This document shows positions 38,736 to 48,540 of a stretch of 64,000 nucleotides of DNA, piece by piece; position 1 is the first letter of the stretch, and the number at the start of each line of letters is the position of its first letter. The notes beneath the pieces were generated by a model. It searched no databases. It saw only the letters and a list, made by a program, of their open reading frames with translations, and was not told the DNA's origin. The stretch lies in NCBI GenBank assembly GCA_024291935.2, contig CM044326.1, forward strand, positions 36,517,948-36,581,947, read 5' to 3'. The stretch comes from Okapia johnstoni. Taxonomy: Eukaryota; Chordata; Mammalia; Artiodactyla; Giraffidae. A program made the translations under genes and the position numbers.

Positions 38736-39148
38736 CGGAGAAGGCAATGGCACCCCACTCCAGTACTCTTGCCTGGAAAATCCCATGGGTGGAGGAGCCT
38801 GATGGGCTGCAGTCCATGGGGTCGCCAAGAGTCGGACACGACTGAGCAACTTCACTTTCACTTTTCCCTTTTATGCACTGGAGAAGGCAACGGCACCCCA
38901 CTCCAGTATTCTTGCCTGGAGAATCCCAGGGACGGCGGAGCTTGGTGGGCTGCCGTCTATGGGGTCGCACAGAGTCGGACACGACTGAGCAACTTCACTT
39001 TCACTTTTCCCTTTCATGCACTGGAGAAGGAAATGGCAACCCACTCCAGTGTTCTTGCCTGGAGAATCCCAGGGACGGCGGAGCTTGGTGGGCTGCCGTC
39101 TATGGGGTCGCACAGAGTCGGACACGACTGAAGTGACTTAGCGGTAGC
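38736..39148 (+). mobile_element. Trimeric BOV-A2 SINE with perfect 11-bp target-site duplication
   Basis: Three BovA units whose gagaagg starts are at 38738, 38881 and 39024, exactly 143 bp apart. The middle unit has the body of the last unit (cagggacggcggagcttggt) and the tail of the first (cttcactttcacttttccct). Flanks agcaagggata at 38725-38735 and 39149-39159 are identical. A normal BOV-A2 has two units. Confidence 0.95.
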
Positions 39149-39388
39149 AGCAAGGGATAATGTGTACATTTTCTGAAGGGCATGTCCCTCCGTGCAGGCT
39201 TGGGGTTTTCCAGGAGGTGTCTGGTGTGAACAGAGGTAATGAAAATAACTCTGCTCAGTTTGATGAAGCCGAATGCACCCCTTTAAGTAGCTTTGGGTGT
39301 TTCTTATCCTCTGATGGCCAAAAAAAAAAAGACCCTCCTGAGCCAGAGCTCTCAGATGCTGTCCTGTCTCCCTCCCTCCCATGTTCAG

Positions 39389-39463
39389 ATCACCACCGGC
39401 TACAACCTGGAGGATGACCGCTGTGAGTGTGTGGCCCTGCAGGACTTCCGGGCCGGAGAGCAG
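39389..39463 (+). CDS. SETD3: SETD3 coding exon 9 (residues ~284-308)
   Basis: A 75-nt exon of exactly 25 codons, acceptor atgttcag, donor gtgggt. It reads from ITTGYNLEDD to DFRAGEQ and forms the SET-domain strand-loop that leads into the catalytic tyrosine segment. Both borders are phase 0, so skipping it would remove 25 residues without a frameshift but would separate the NH motif from the YIFYG motif. A trimeric BOV-A2 SINE ends about 230 bp upstream. Confidence 0.97.
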
Positions 39464-40358
39464 GTGGGTTCCGCCCGAGACCCTCAGCTCACACTGGGTG
39501 AGGTTTGTATTTAAGGCTTGTTTAAGGAGTATGTACTAGGACCCAAAGCCAGAATAAACACATCGTGCTCTGCATGGGACCTTTGGGCCCGCCAGGGAGA
39601 AAGATTTGCACAAGTGACCTACTGTGTGTAACACTGTCCACTGAAAATCAACTCTGTGTTACGACAGTAGAACAGATTTTTCCATTATATAAACTGCGTT
39701 GTTTTCATATCTTTCTCTGGATTAGAACCTTCTTTATACGGAGGCAGTGTATTTAAGTGGCAAAACCATAACGGAATTGGGACCCACAAGAGCTGTCGTC
39801 TTATACTTTCACTTGAATCTGTTTAATAATTGGGGCAGGGTGGGTGGGGCTCAGCCTCTGTCAGCTTGCAGATATGCAGGTAAGAACACCTGTACTCTGT
39901 CAGCCGTGACCAAGAACTGACAGAGGCCAGTGACATTCTCGCAGAGGCAGGGTGAAAAATGTTAGCCTAACCAAGTGTCTGGAGGAAAGTTCATCACCCC
40001 TCTGCTACGTGCAGAATTGCCGCAGCCTCTCGAAGTGGGTTTCCGCCAGACGCTCTGGTGGTGCAGTTGTAAAGGGACAGTATCGCTGTGCCTGGGCAGG
40101 GAGGGGGTTGTGAGAGAGGCCGGGATGGGGGTCCGGCTCGTCTGTGTGCTGGGAGGCCTGGGGGGCGCTCTCCTCACCCAGCCGTCCCGGCCGGCGCACA
40201 GGGCCTTCAGGAGAGGGTGTGGTTCCTTCAGGGCTGTCCGTCCTCTTAGAGTAAAGTCACGCTAAGTGTATGAGAACTGACCCTTTGCCCTGCTCTGTAC
40301 TGAGAATGGATGTTAAGTTTCTTTTATGTCCCTTTATTTTTTCTTTACTGCATCTCAG
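39464..40358 (+). other. SETD3: SETD3 intron 9 (895 bp)
   Basis: No repeat is clearly recognised; 40020-40250 is GC-rich. Splice ends are gtgggt and catctcag. Confidence 0.9.
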
Positions 40359-40525
40359 ATTTACATTTTTTATGGCACTCGGTCAAATGCAGAATTTGTG
40401 ATCCACAGTGGTTTTTTCTTTGACAATAATTCACACGACAGAGTGAAAATAAAGCTTGGAGTGAGTAAAAGTGACCGGCTCTACGCCATGAAGGCCGAGG
40501 TCCTGGCTCGCGCTGGCATCCCAAC
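40359..40525 (+). CDS. SETD3: SETD3 coding exon 10, catalytic Tyr and start of substrate-binding domain
   Basis: A 167-nt exon, acceptor catctcag, donor gtacgt. It starts IYIFYGTRSNAEF, which contains Tyr313 (human numbering), the active-site tyrosine at the end of the SET domain. SGF (325-327), a further SAM contact, follows. The rest (HDRVKIKLGVSKSD and on to LARAGIP) enters the all-helical Rubisco-LSMT-type substrate-binding domain that recognises the actin peptide. The last two bases (ac) begin a Thr codon completed by the next exon. Confidence 0.97.
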
Positions 40526-41409
40526 GTACGTAGACAATCTGTCGGCTCTCTCCTCTGCTCCTTGAAATACTTCCAGTTGCAGAGTGTTTCATTGGCGAGT
40601 TGATGCAACTCCTCCACTGTAGTTTGTCTTAATCCCTTTATCCCTATTATACTGCGAATTTAACCCGTTAGATGTATGGTGATTTACCAGCGTTTTCAGA
40701 TCAGCATAATCGTGTCGTTGAAAGCGTCCACAGCCAGTTCCAGGGGATGTGGCCTGAAATCCTCCTTCGGTTAAATTAGTGTCTCCATTGTCACTAATGC
40801 CTTTCACCTTGAAAAGGTTAATGACCGGGATCAATTTGTTTCATTTAATTCTTTGCCACCATTAGTTTCTGTAATGAAGTCATGATCCTCAGTGATTTCA
40901 AGAATTTCTGGTTAAATTTTTTAAGATTTCCTTGCATTTGAGGTGCAAAATAATAAAGAAGACAAGAATTATGATTTATTGGTTCTCCAGGGAATGGAGG
41001 AACCATTCTTAATGAAAATGGATTATCTAGACCTTTTTTCATTGAACTTGTCAATATTTGATTAATGATTAAAATGTGAACTCAACATAAATTGTCGTTA
41101 ACCTCTTTTTAGGAACTGTGGGTGTGCGCGATTCTCCTAGTGTGTCGTGTGCCCCCGAGGTGAAGGCTGCTAGACTGGCGACCGCTGGCAGTGACGGTTC
41201 CCGCCGTCCTCCTCGGCCGACCCAGCCCTGCTGCATTTTGCCAGGACTGAACGCTGTGTATTTAGAGTTTGAGGGAGAAGCTGGGGGGCCTCTGGTTGGC
41301 CTGGCGCTCCCTGAGGGTTACCACGCCGAGGGCAGGCTTAGAGATCTCCCTGAGGAGTGGGCGGGCAGGAGTGGGCGCCCGGGACTGATTCGGCTTCTTC
41401 TCTTGTCAG
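40526..41409 (+). other. SETD3: SETD3 intron 10 (884 bp)
   Basis: Mostly unique sequence. 40589-41054 carries two adjacent open frames on the minus strand of unknown origin (81 and 69 codons), discussed as a finding. 41110-41400 is GC-rich. Confidence 0.88.
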
Positions 41410-41495
41410 CTCCAGCGTCTTTGCCCTGCATTTCACGGAGCCGCCCATCTCTGCCCAGCTGCTGGCTTTTCTCCGAGTTTTCTGCATGACCGAAG
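41410..41495 (+). CDS. SETD3: SETD3 coding exon 11 (residues ~364-392)
   Basis: An 86-nt exon, acceptor cttgtcag, donor gtaaat. The first base completes the Thr codon and the exon then reads SSVFALHFTEPPISAQLLAF and on to FCMTE, matching the substrate-binding domain of SETD3. The final g starts a Glu codon finished in exon 12. Frame: 167 + 86 nt is 84 codons plus one base. No change from the recalled human protein is visible in this exon. Confidence 0.96.
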
Positions 41496-41695
41496 GTAAA
41501 TCATCTCGGGAAAAAAGTTGACTTTTTTTTTTTAATTCATGAAGAGTGAGGCAGAGGGATTCAGATTAAAGATAAAACTGCTTAAAATTAAAGCACTTTG
41601 GGGGAGGAGGTAAGACGGTAATATTGGAAAAAGAAGAAAATGATGTTTCATCCTGGAAGTTTTTTATTAAATCCTCGATGTGTTGTCAATAGTTG

Positions 41696-41770
41696 CTTGT
41701 AATAAACAAATAATTCTCTACTGCATTAGGAGAAAACTTATAACATCTTGGACTATCTAACCATCTCAGA
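41696..41770 (+). repeat. Intron 11 direct repeat, copy 1
   Basis: cttgtaataaacaaataatt … actgcattaggagaaaactt … atcttggactatctaa. It resembles copy 2 at 42840-42910 with a few substitutions and a 4-base length difference. Not a repeat family I recognise. Confidence 0.85.
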
Positions 41771-42839
41771 TTCTACACTCGTAGACGGGAGTTTTTGATG
41801 TGTGTATTTACCTGGGACGACCAAGCCTCGGTGTCCTCAGGGGTGTGATGTCTAATTCATCTGGACGAGTGAGGGGGCAGTTGTCACTGAAGTTGTGGGG
41901 TCAGCTGGGGCCTGCATGGGCCAGAGGCCTTCATCTGTTAACCAGCTCTGTGGTTTGGATCCAGAATTGCCAGCAGGCCTTTTAATGCCAGGCATCCAGT
42001 TGGAGTACATAACACTGCAAACAGAACCTGTTTAAATTGCAAAATATTCTTGTCAACAGCTTCTTACTTCAGGCACAAAAAGAATTTTTTTTATATATAT
42101 ATATTAGTAGTGAGCATTGATTTTATGTTTCCGTAAGATAAGCCATTTGGGGTTTCTGGTACTGAGATGTGACCTATTGCGTGTTTCATTCTTCATAGGA
42201 AAATACACTCTTCCAAATCCCCTGGTTGTGAGGTTCCATTGTTAACTGTGTGTGAGTTTGCTGTTGTTGTAAACCACCTTGGATCCTGTGCACAACAGAT
42301 TGGGTGGGAAAGAGTGAGCGAGCGAGTGCCCCCTGATTGAACAGACAAGTGTGAGGCTGTCCGAGCGTTGGAGCAAGGGCAGCTGGGCCGGAGCAGAAAT
42401 GCAGGCCCCTGGAGGGAGCCTGCTGGGCTCTGCCGCCCGGCTCTCTGTCTTCATATCTGCAGCCAGAGAAGTGCTGCCCAGGTCCCGGCTGGTCATCGGG
42501 ATGGAGGTGGGAGAATCTGAGTCCTGCAGCACAGAGAGGCCACTTAGACTCCAACTACAGAGCCCGGAGACATGCACGATGGTCCTCATCCCTCGTTCAC
42601 AGCCACACTGCTCCAGACTCCCCGTCACTTGAATGAGAGCTTGTGCTTCTGTGTGTGGTAGTGAGTCATCACTCCAGTTTAGTGGACACGAGTTCAGGGT
42701 TAACTGTGGGCTTTTCTTGCATATAAGGTAGAGTTACAGAGTTGAGTGTCACAGTTCATGGCCTGAAGAATTTTATAACTAAGAGCGATGATGACGATGA
42801 CGACCCCTGGAGTCTGGGAGCCCCACTCTGTGCGGGGCT

Positions 42840-42910
42840 CTTGTAATAAACAAACAATTCTCTACTGCATTGGGAGAAAACTTACATCTTGGATTATCTA
42901 ACTGTGTCAG
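42840..42910 (+). repeat. Intron 11 direct repeat, copy 2
   Basis: cttgtaataaacaaacaatt … actgcattgggagaaaactt … atcttggattatctaac, same orientation as copy 1 and 1144 bp downstream of it. Sequences outside the shared part do not match. Confidence 0.85.
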
Positions 42911-44580
42911 AGTGCGCATTTGTCGAGGACTATGGCACAGGCTGTTCACTCTCAGCCACCTTGCAGGAGGGAGGCAGGGCTTCACACTTGACTGACGTAG
43001 AAACTCCTGTGCCATGAGGAGAGGGACTTGGCCACTCAGCTCACAGGCAGTGACCCTGACTTGAGGCAAGCTTAGCCAGCTCAGAGCCTGTGCCCCAGGC
43101 CCCCTTGTGGCTCCTGCTGGTTTGCAGGAATTGCAGTCCATGGAAGAGATCCTAGCGCTGCAGGGTCTTTGACACAGAGCCAGGCTGGGGGCCACCAAGC
43201 TATGCTCTCGCGGTGGCTGGGGTGGGGGGAAGTAGTGGGGTGGTGAGGAGCCCTGTGACGGCTGGGGATCCAGGAAGGGCCTGTGAGTCAGGGGAGAGGG
43301 GAAAGAAGCCTGCTCCCGGAGCCTGGGTTCATTTCCTGAGTGTTGCAGGCAGGTGGATGGCCTTGCCTAGGTTTCCTCTCTCCAGGTGTGTGAAGTCAGG
43401 CCGGTTTCACTGTGAAAAGCAGCAGAGAGAAAGCTCTGCTTCAGCTCCTTGGCTTTGCAAAGTTCATTAAAGGGTGAAACTCGAGTAGGTTGAAGAAGGA
43501 AAAAAGATAGGAACCTTAGTATTGGGGGCTTCTAAAAGGACACTTCTTCCACCCAAGAAGTTTATATTCTTTATACAAAGAATAAAACTGTAGGCTCAAA
43601 AATCTAAAAATCCTGAATTTCACCATCATCTTCTGCTAACAAATGCAACTTAATAAATTTCTTTTTTTGAATATTAGATTAACTTCTATTTTATTTAAAA
43701 AAAAAGAAACCCTGCTTTTGAATCATTTTAGGTTCGTTGATTCTCTTTAGTTTCTCTGTAGTCATAGAGAGATAGTTTGTCATGTCAAGACAATTGATGC
43801 GTTCTTTGAATCATTCTCACTAATACTAATAAAAGTTTGGTTTGCTGGCAGCAGAAGTTCTTCCATTTGAATTGTAAATAGTGACAGCTGTGGGGCATTT
43901 TGCTCTGAAAGAGACACTGTCTCATAATTACATAAGAAGCACGGGTATGCTTCTTGAGCATGAATAGGATCAGCACGTTTTGGTCTTTTGAAGATAATGT
44001 GCCAGGAGATAAAGTGCTCAGAGCAGTTGCTGAATTCTTTCCTCTTCGTACATGTATTTGAAGGTAATTGAGATGTGCACTTGTGTTTATTTGTAATTCC
44101 TATTTAAATGCCTGACAAGTGAGGGATATAGGCATTTTTTTTTCATTAACTAAGATTTTTCTAGTCCATTTTCTTGTTTCACTTTGTGGTTTACTTGTTA
44201 CAAGATGAGACAGATAGCTTTGTCAGGTCAGCTGCTGGAACTGGTACCATCAGATTTCAATCTGGAAGGGTCACTGGGCTCTTGTGCTGCTGTTTGTCTT
44301 CCCTGATTGCATTGCTCACCTGCATGTCTCCTCTACCCAATTGGTGTGACTTGGCTCACAGTTTGTGGGAAGGGTGGTCTCAGAAAAAGGGGTGTGTCTC
44401 TTCAGATGGTCTTTAAGAAGCGTCTTCTGAAACCATCTAAAGGCTCTTGGGACCCCTCCTAAAAGCAGTGAGACGCGGCGTGCTGGCCAAGCAAGGCTTG
44501 ATATAGATGCTGATCAAGAAGGCCTCCCCGCTTTTTCCTTCCCTGAGACAGGTCAGGCTCTGACCCTGCTCCCACTGACC

Positions 44581-44602
44581 GGGGGGGGGGGGGGGGGGGG
44601 GG
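44581..44602 (+). repeat. Poly-G tract (22 G) in SETD3 intron 11
   Basis: Uninterrupted G run preceded by ccactgacc and followed by aagggcgc, ending 119 bp before the exon 12 start. Confidence 0.92.
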
Positions 44603-44721
44603 AAGGGCGCACTTCCCCACGGAAGAGGATGCTGCTGGGAGGCTGTTTTGTGACGTGGCCGCTGGTTAGTATGGAAGTGGTGCTGTTTCCCCTAACAGAC
44701 GGCTGTTTGTGTTTCCTATAG

Positions 44722-44882
44722 AAGAGCTGAAAGAACACTTGCTGGGAGACAATGCCATTGACAGAATCTTCACCTTGGGGAACTCTGAGTACCCTGTCAG
44801 CTGGGACAACGAGGTCAGACTGTGGACGTTTCTTGAAGATCGAGCCTCGCTTCTTCTAAAAACATATAAGACAACCATTGAG
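44722..44882 (+). CDS. SETD3: SETD3 coding exon 12 (residues ~393-446)
   Basis: A 161-nt exon, acceptor tttcctatag, donor gtgatt. Together with the one base carried over it encodes 54 codons, EEELKEHLLGDNAIDRIF to KTYKTTIE, the helical core of the LSMT-type substrate-binding domain. The differences I notice from the recalled human protein are conservative (Asn for Ser in GDN, Tyr for Phe in SEYP, Arg for Lys in EVRLW). A 22-base G tract lies 119 bp upstream of the exon, in the intron. Confidence 0.97.
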
Positions 44883-45017
44883 GTGATTCAGTTGATCAGA
44901 CAAGGATTTGTGCTTTGTCATGTTTTAAAAGATGTTTCATGAGAGATTCTTAAATGTAAATTAATATAATTCTTTAGCAAAATCACTGTGTATTTGACAT
45001 TTTTCATTCAACTTATT

Positions 45018-45148
45018 TGGAGAAGGAAATGGCAGCCCACTGCAGGATTCTTGCCTGGGAAATCCCATGGCAGAGGAGCCTGGTGGGCTACAGCCCACGG
45101 GGTTGTAGAAGAGCTGAACCCGACAGCGACTAAACAACAACCAACTTT
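45018..45148 (+). mobile_element. BovA SINE monomer
   Basis: ggagaaggaaatggcagccc … gcctgggaaatcccatggc … and the tail gcgactaaacaacaacc. Direct repeats aacttatt at 45010-45017 and 45149-45156 mark the insertion site in SETD3 intron 12. Confidence 0.92.
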
Positions 45149-45399
45149 AACTTATTAATATTTTTCTATTTAACACATTTGCCCTTACCAAAAGAGTCAT
45201 GAGGCATGGTTGATTAGAAGATAAATTTTTTAAATTATTTAATGCATTTTTATAATTTCTAATTCATATGATACAAGCAAATGTAAGTTTTTATTTGTGC
45301 TTTCAAAGTTTCCTCTTGGGTCACTTGACTTCAAATACCCATCATTCATCCAGCATCCAAGCACTGTGTGATTTAGCCTCCTCTTTTTTGTTTTACCAT

Positions 45400-45595
45400 C
45401 ATTTATTTAGGTATAATTTACATAGAGTAAAATTCATACTTCTGAAATGTAAGCTTGGGTGTAAGTGTACAGTCATGCAGCCACCTCCACAATCAAGTTC
45501 TAGAACCTTCCCTCCCGCCCCACAATTTCCCCTGTGCCCTCGTCCCCGGCAATAACTGATCTGCCTTCTCTTGCTATAGTTTTGCCAGTTTAATG
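45400..45595 (-). mobile_element. L1M 3' fragment, antisense
   Basis: ggtataatttacatagagta … cacctccacaatcaagttct … aataactgatctgccttctc … tagttttgcca follows the antisense L1M 3' consensus. It ends about 35 bp before SETD3 exon 13. Confidence 0.75.
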
Positions 45596-45632
45596 ACTTG
45601 TGATAAGTTAATTTTGCTGTTTCCTTTTCCAG

Positions 45633-46079
45633 GAAGATAAGTCCTTCTTGAAAAACCATGACCTTTCCGCCCGTGCTACCATGGCTGTCAAGTTGCGCTT
45701 AGGTGAGAAGGAGATCCTGGAGAGAGCGGTCAAGAGCGCGGCTGTGAACCGGGAGTTCTACCGGCGGCAGATGGAGGCGCGGGCCCCGCTGCCCAAGTAC
45801 GAGGAGGGCGGCGCCGGGCTGCTGGAGGGAGTGGCGGACTCTCGGCTGCCGCTCGTGCTCAGGAACCTGGAGGGGGAGGCCGGCGCGCAGGAGGCCTTGA
45901 CCCTCACCGAGGCCGTCCGCAGGGCCCAGGCCACAGAGCACGGGCTCGTCAACGGCGAAAACTCTATCCCCAACGGGACCAGGTCAGAAAAGGAAAATTT
46001 AACTCAAGAGGAAAGTAAAAGAGCGACTGGAGACGCCAAAGAACCTTCTTCCGACAGCGCCAAGGACATTGCAGAGTAG
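45633..46079 (+). CDS. SETD3: SETD3 terminal coding exon 13 (residues ~447-594) and stop
   Basis: Acceptor ttccttttccag; 148 codons and a TAG stop at 46077-46079. It starts EDKSFLKNHDLSARATMAVK, the end of the substrate-binding domain, followed by a charged, probably disordered tail that ends AKDIAE. The motifs LRLGEKEIL, VKSAAVNRE, APLPKYEE, RLPLVLRNL and GLVNGENSIPNGTRSE match the human protein. Between about 45724 and 45970 the codons are very GC- and CpG-rich and hold most of the replacements relative to human, while both ends of the exon are AT-rich and conserved. Translation begins at the splice junction; the internal ATG at 45648 is not a start. Confidence 0.97.
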   Translation, partial: EDKSFLKNHDLSARATMAVKLRLGEKEILERAVKSAAVNREFYRRQMEARAPLPKYEEGGAGLLEGVADSRLPLVLRNLEGEAGAQEALTLTEAVRRAQATEHGLVNGENSIPNGTRSEKENLTQEESKRATGDAKEPSSDSAKDIAE

Positions 46080-46960
46080 CCCCGAGTTCGGCAGAGGTTT
46101 ATGAACAGGCCTGTTTACAACGCTGTGTCTCCCTGTTCACGGTTTTCTTTCTGCTGAGAGAAAAATATGTTTTTGCTGCTTTATATAAAAATGATTTTTT
46201 TAAGTTATTTAAAAAATCTAGCTTCCCTTTCTGATTATGATTGCCATCTTGCTTCTAGGCCAAACCTACCAGTTAACCAAGCAGAACACAGAGGGCAGAG
46301 GCGCCTCGGAAGGTTCTGCAGGTCCGCTGCGGGCAGATGCCTTTTCTTCCTGGGAAGGATGCAGCTCCCCTGCCCACGGTGCTTCTGTGGGCCTGGCCTC
46401 TTGACAGCCAGGGGGCAAGCCCACCGTGCCTCCTGCTTGATTGGGGGCGCTCTGGGGGTGCAGGCAATGGTGGGGTGGGTGGCTGCCCAGCGGAAAACGG
46501 GCTAGAGGTTAGGAAACCTGGGATCTGGGCAAAAAAAATGAAATACTTTTGTTTTGGTTTTTTTCCTAAAAAAATAATGCCCCAGTACCAAAAGAAAAGG
46601 AAAGGTGGCAACCTTATTTTTAATAGTTTTAAATGTTGATGATAATCCTAATGATACAAACACGCAGAGACACACACACATGTATCTAGTGATTTCTAAG
46701 GATTTGTTTACTTTGTGTTTTGTTTTACTGTGTTAAGAACTTGTCCTTTCTCTTGGAATCAAAGTAGGACATGTGTACCCTGCCCCTAAATTCAGCGTTG
46801 GCTCTGATTGTAAAGCGCTGCATTCGCCCTCCACTGGCGACGGAGAGCCTGTGAGGGCACCGCAGCCGTGTTCAGGCGAGCTGGTTGTCACAACAAGCTA
46901 GATGTTTTCAAAGCTACACTTTTGAGTAAAAAGCCTTATTAAAAGGAAAACATGATGAAT
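46080..46960 (+). other. SETD3: SETD3 3' untranslated region (end inferred)
   Basis: Noncoding continuation of the terminal exon. It is free of SINEs, AT-rich near 46170-46210 and 46530-46640, with an ACACAC stretch near 46670. The first ruminant SINE downstream begins only at about 47008, which fits a constrained 3' UTR. The end is placed shortly after the ATTAAA at 46938 and before a T-rich stretch at 46960-46981 that would serve as the downstream element. Shorter 3' ends cannot be excluded. Confidence 0.7.
46938..46943 (+). terminator. Putative SETD3 polyadenylation signal ATTAAA
   Basis: ATTAAA is the commonest variant of AATAAA. It sits 859 bases after the stop codon and is followed within about 20-40 bases by T-rich sequence (atttttgtctattcctttt), as expected for a cleavage site near 46955-46963. 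I saw no canonical AATAAA between the stop codon and this point. Confidence 0.65.
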
Positions 46961-47007
46961 ATTTTTGTCTATTCCTTTTCTTTGGAGCGTGAGAGGCCTC
47001 TTGAGTC

Positions 47008-47222
47008 GAAAGTGAAAGTGTTAGTTGCTCAGTTGTGTCCTGATGTTTGCGACTCCAAGGACTGTAGCCCGCCAGGCTTCTCTGTCCGCGGGATTTCCCA
47101 GGCAAGAATACTGGAGTGGGTAGCCATTCCCTTCTCCAGGTTATCTTCCTGACCCAGGGATCCAACCCAGGCCTCCTGCATTGCAGGCAGATTCTTTACC
47201 GTCTGAGCCACCAGGGGAGCTT
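47008..47222 (-). mobile_element. Bov-tA SINE, antisense
   Basis: gaaagtgaaagtgttagttg … caggcaagaatactggagtg … attctttaccgtctgagcca. It lies about 50 bp after the inferred SETD3 transcript end. Confidence 0.92.
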
Positions 47223-48525
47223 TTATGCAAACCACGCTGCTCGCCACGGGACAGGCTGTGAACCTGTGACCTGTGCTGAGTGTGTTGGCTTCCCCTGGAG
47301 ACTCAAGATGGATGAGAAGCCTGTGTTTAGCGCCCTCCCCTGCCCGCAGGGGGTGCTCAGGGAGGCCCAGCAGCACCAGGAACACTGGAAGGGGGTTCTT
47401 AAGTGTCGGGGGAGGTAGAGGCTTGGGGTGGTGACTGGGGCTGGGGTGGGGTCCATCCCCAGAAAGCCACTAGCTTTCAGGTTGCTCATTGCCAGTCATC
47501 CTCAACTTCATGTTAATGTTTTCACATGTCTTCGAAGCCCTATTAAGTACATCACTTATTTTAAAAAATGCCAAGTGAACTCTTTGCCGGACCATCTCAG
47601 TAGCATCACTGCACACAGATGTCTGCAGGATGTTCTTGGGGTTTCTCCTTGGAGAAGACACAGCTCCGTCAACCACTTGCTTCATTCTTTACTGAGGACA
47701 TGCTGCCTCCCCAAGCTCGGTGCATCAAGTGTACCTGCTGTGTTGGACACTCGCGACAGGTTTCATCTTTCTGTGAGGTCGGTGCCTGTTAACGTCCTGT
47801 GTTCATGTGATTACAGTTTCAACTTCCTCCTAAGAGGCTGCCTGTGACACCAACTCTCCCATCAGCCCTTGACCAAGCTCCTTTACCAAAGTATGAGTCT
47901 GGGAGATGTACATGCTAATTTCCAAAAGGCAAAAGCACGGTGGTATTCAGGGAGTTTTCTGTCTGGGAACAGAAGCCCCAGAGACAGGAACGCTCATGAC
48001 TGATCGTAGATGAGTTTCTCATTGGATAACAGCCTTCAAGTCTAATATGAAGTGTGTCCTTTGAAAGGTGTATGTACGGTTCAGACAGACTAGCTTCATG
48101 AGATGGGATGGTTTCAAAATACTCCCTGGAGAAGATTCCAGTTGAGGTGGGGCTGGACTGGGGTAGGGACAAGCCCTGGTCCTCAGGGCCCCGATGGAGG
48201 GAGTGGGGGGGTTCCCACACTCAGAGCTCAGTTCCTTCATTTACTTGGGAGATGAGAGAATGGTACTACATTATCAACAGTCCCTGCTTAAAAATTGGGA
48301 GACGACTGTCCACTAATTCCCCATCTATTAGTTTGTTAAGGTTGTTGGACCAGAAAGCAGTTACATAGATTAGGCTCCAATGGAGGAGACTCTCTGTGGC
48401 AAAAATGGTGCTCATAGAACGCTTTCGATGTTGAAAGACTGTGTTGAACAACATGATTTCCTGGGTCGAGGAGAATAGCCCTGGCAGGACCCCGCGGGGT
48501 CAGCAAGACCACAGTGCGTGTCACC

Positions 48526-48540
48526 AGCGCCCTCTGCCCG
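48526..48540 (-). promoter_or_regulatory. Weaker CTCF-like motif (on - strand)
   Basis: The minus strand reads CGGGCAGAGGGCGCT, matching 13 of 15 positions of CCASYAGRKGGCRSY. The two mismatches fall in the CCA start of the motif, so binding is uncertain. Confidence 0.3.

Larger units (their letters stand above)
34214..39388 (+). other. SETD3: SETD3 intron 8 (5.2 kb)
   Basis: Contains three ruminant SINE insertions (37208-37425, 38393-38608, 38736-39148). The first 3 kb has no young repeat. An oligo-A tract at 34549-34564 follows TTATT and could imitate a poly(A) site in cDNA priming. No further exon is seen. Confidence 0.9.
41496..44721 (+). other. SETD3: SETD3 intron 11 (3.2 kb)
   Basis: Contains a ~72-bp sequence present twice in direct orientation (41696 and 42840), an AT dinucleotide run near 42089-42106 and a 22-G tract at 44581. 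No ruminant SINE is recognised. Confidence 0.9.
44883..45632 (+). other. SETD3: SETD3 intron 12 (750 bp)
   Basis: It holds a BovA SINE monomer (45018-45148) and an antisense L1M 3' fragment (about 45400-45595) that ends just before the polypyrimidine tract of exon 13. Confidence 0.9.
1..46960 (+). other. SETD3: SETD3 gene, 3' portion (7 of 13 exons), 5' end outside window
   Basis: SETD3 transfers a methyl group from S-adenosylmethionine to His73 of actin; it is a mainly cytoplasmic enzyme of the SET/Rubisco-LSMT family and is also known as a host factor for enteroviruses. The seven exons found here join without frame breaks into 369 residues that I recognise as human residues 226-594, giving an inferred full length of 594, equal to the human protein. 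Motifs visible are RQN, WDMCNH, YIFYGT and SGFFFDNN. Sequence before 33180 is intron; I found no match for residues 1-225. The 3' boundary is inferred from a poly(A) signal. No stop codon, frameshift or splice defect is seen, so the gene looks intact. Confidence 0.95.

Noticed and set aside
38389..39136. Many open frames of 60-136 codons on both strands
   Set aside because: All lie in Bov-tA and BOV-A2 SINEs and repeat the same translated SINE sequence.
45648..46079. ATG at 45648 as a translation start of an independent gene
   Set aside because: It is within SETD3 exon 13, preceded by in-frame coding sequence from the splice junction at 45633.
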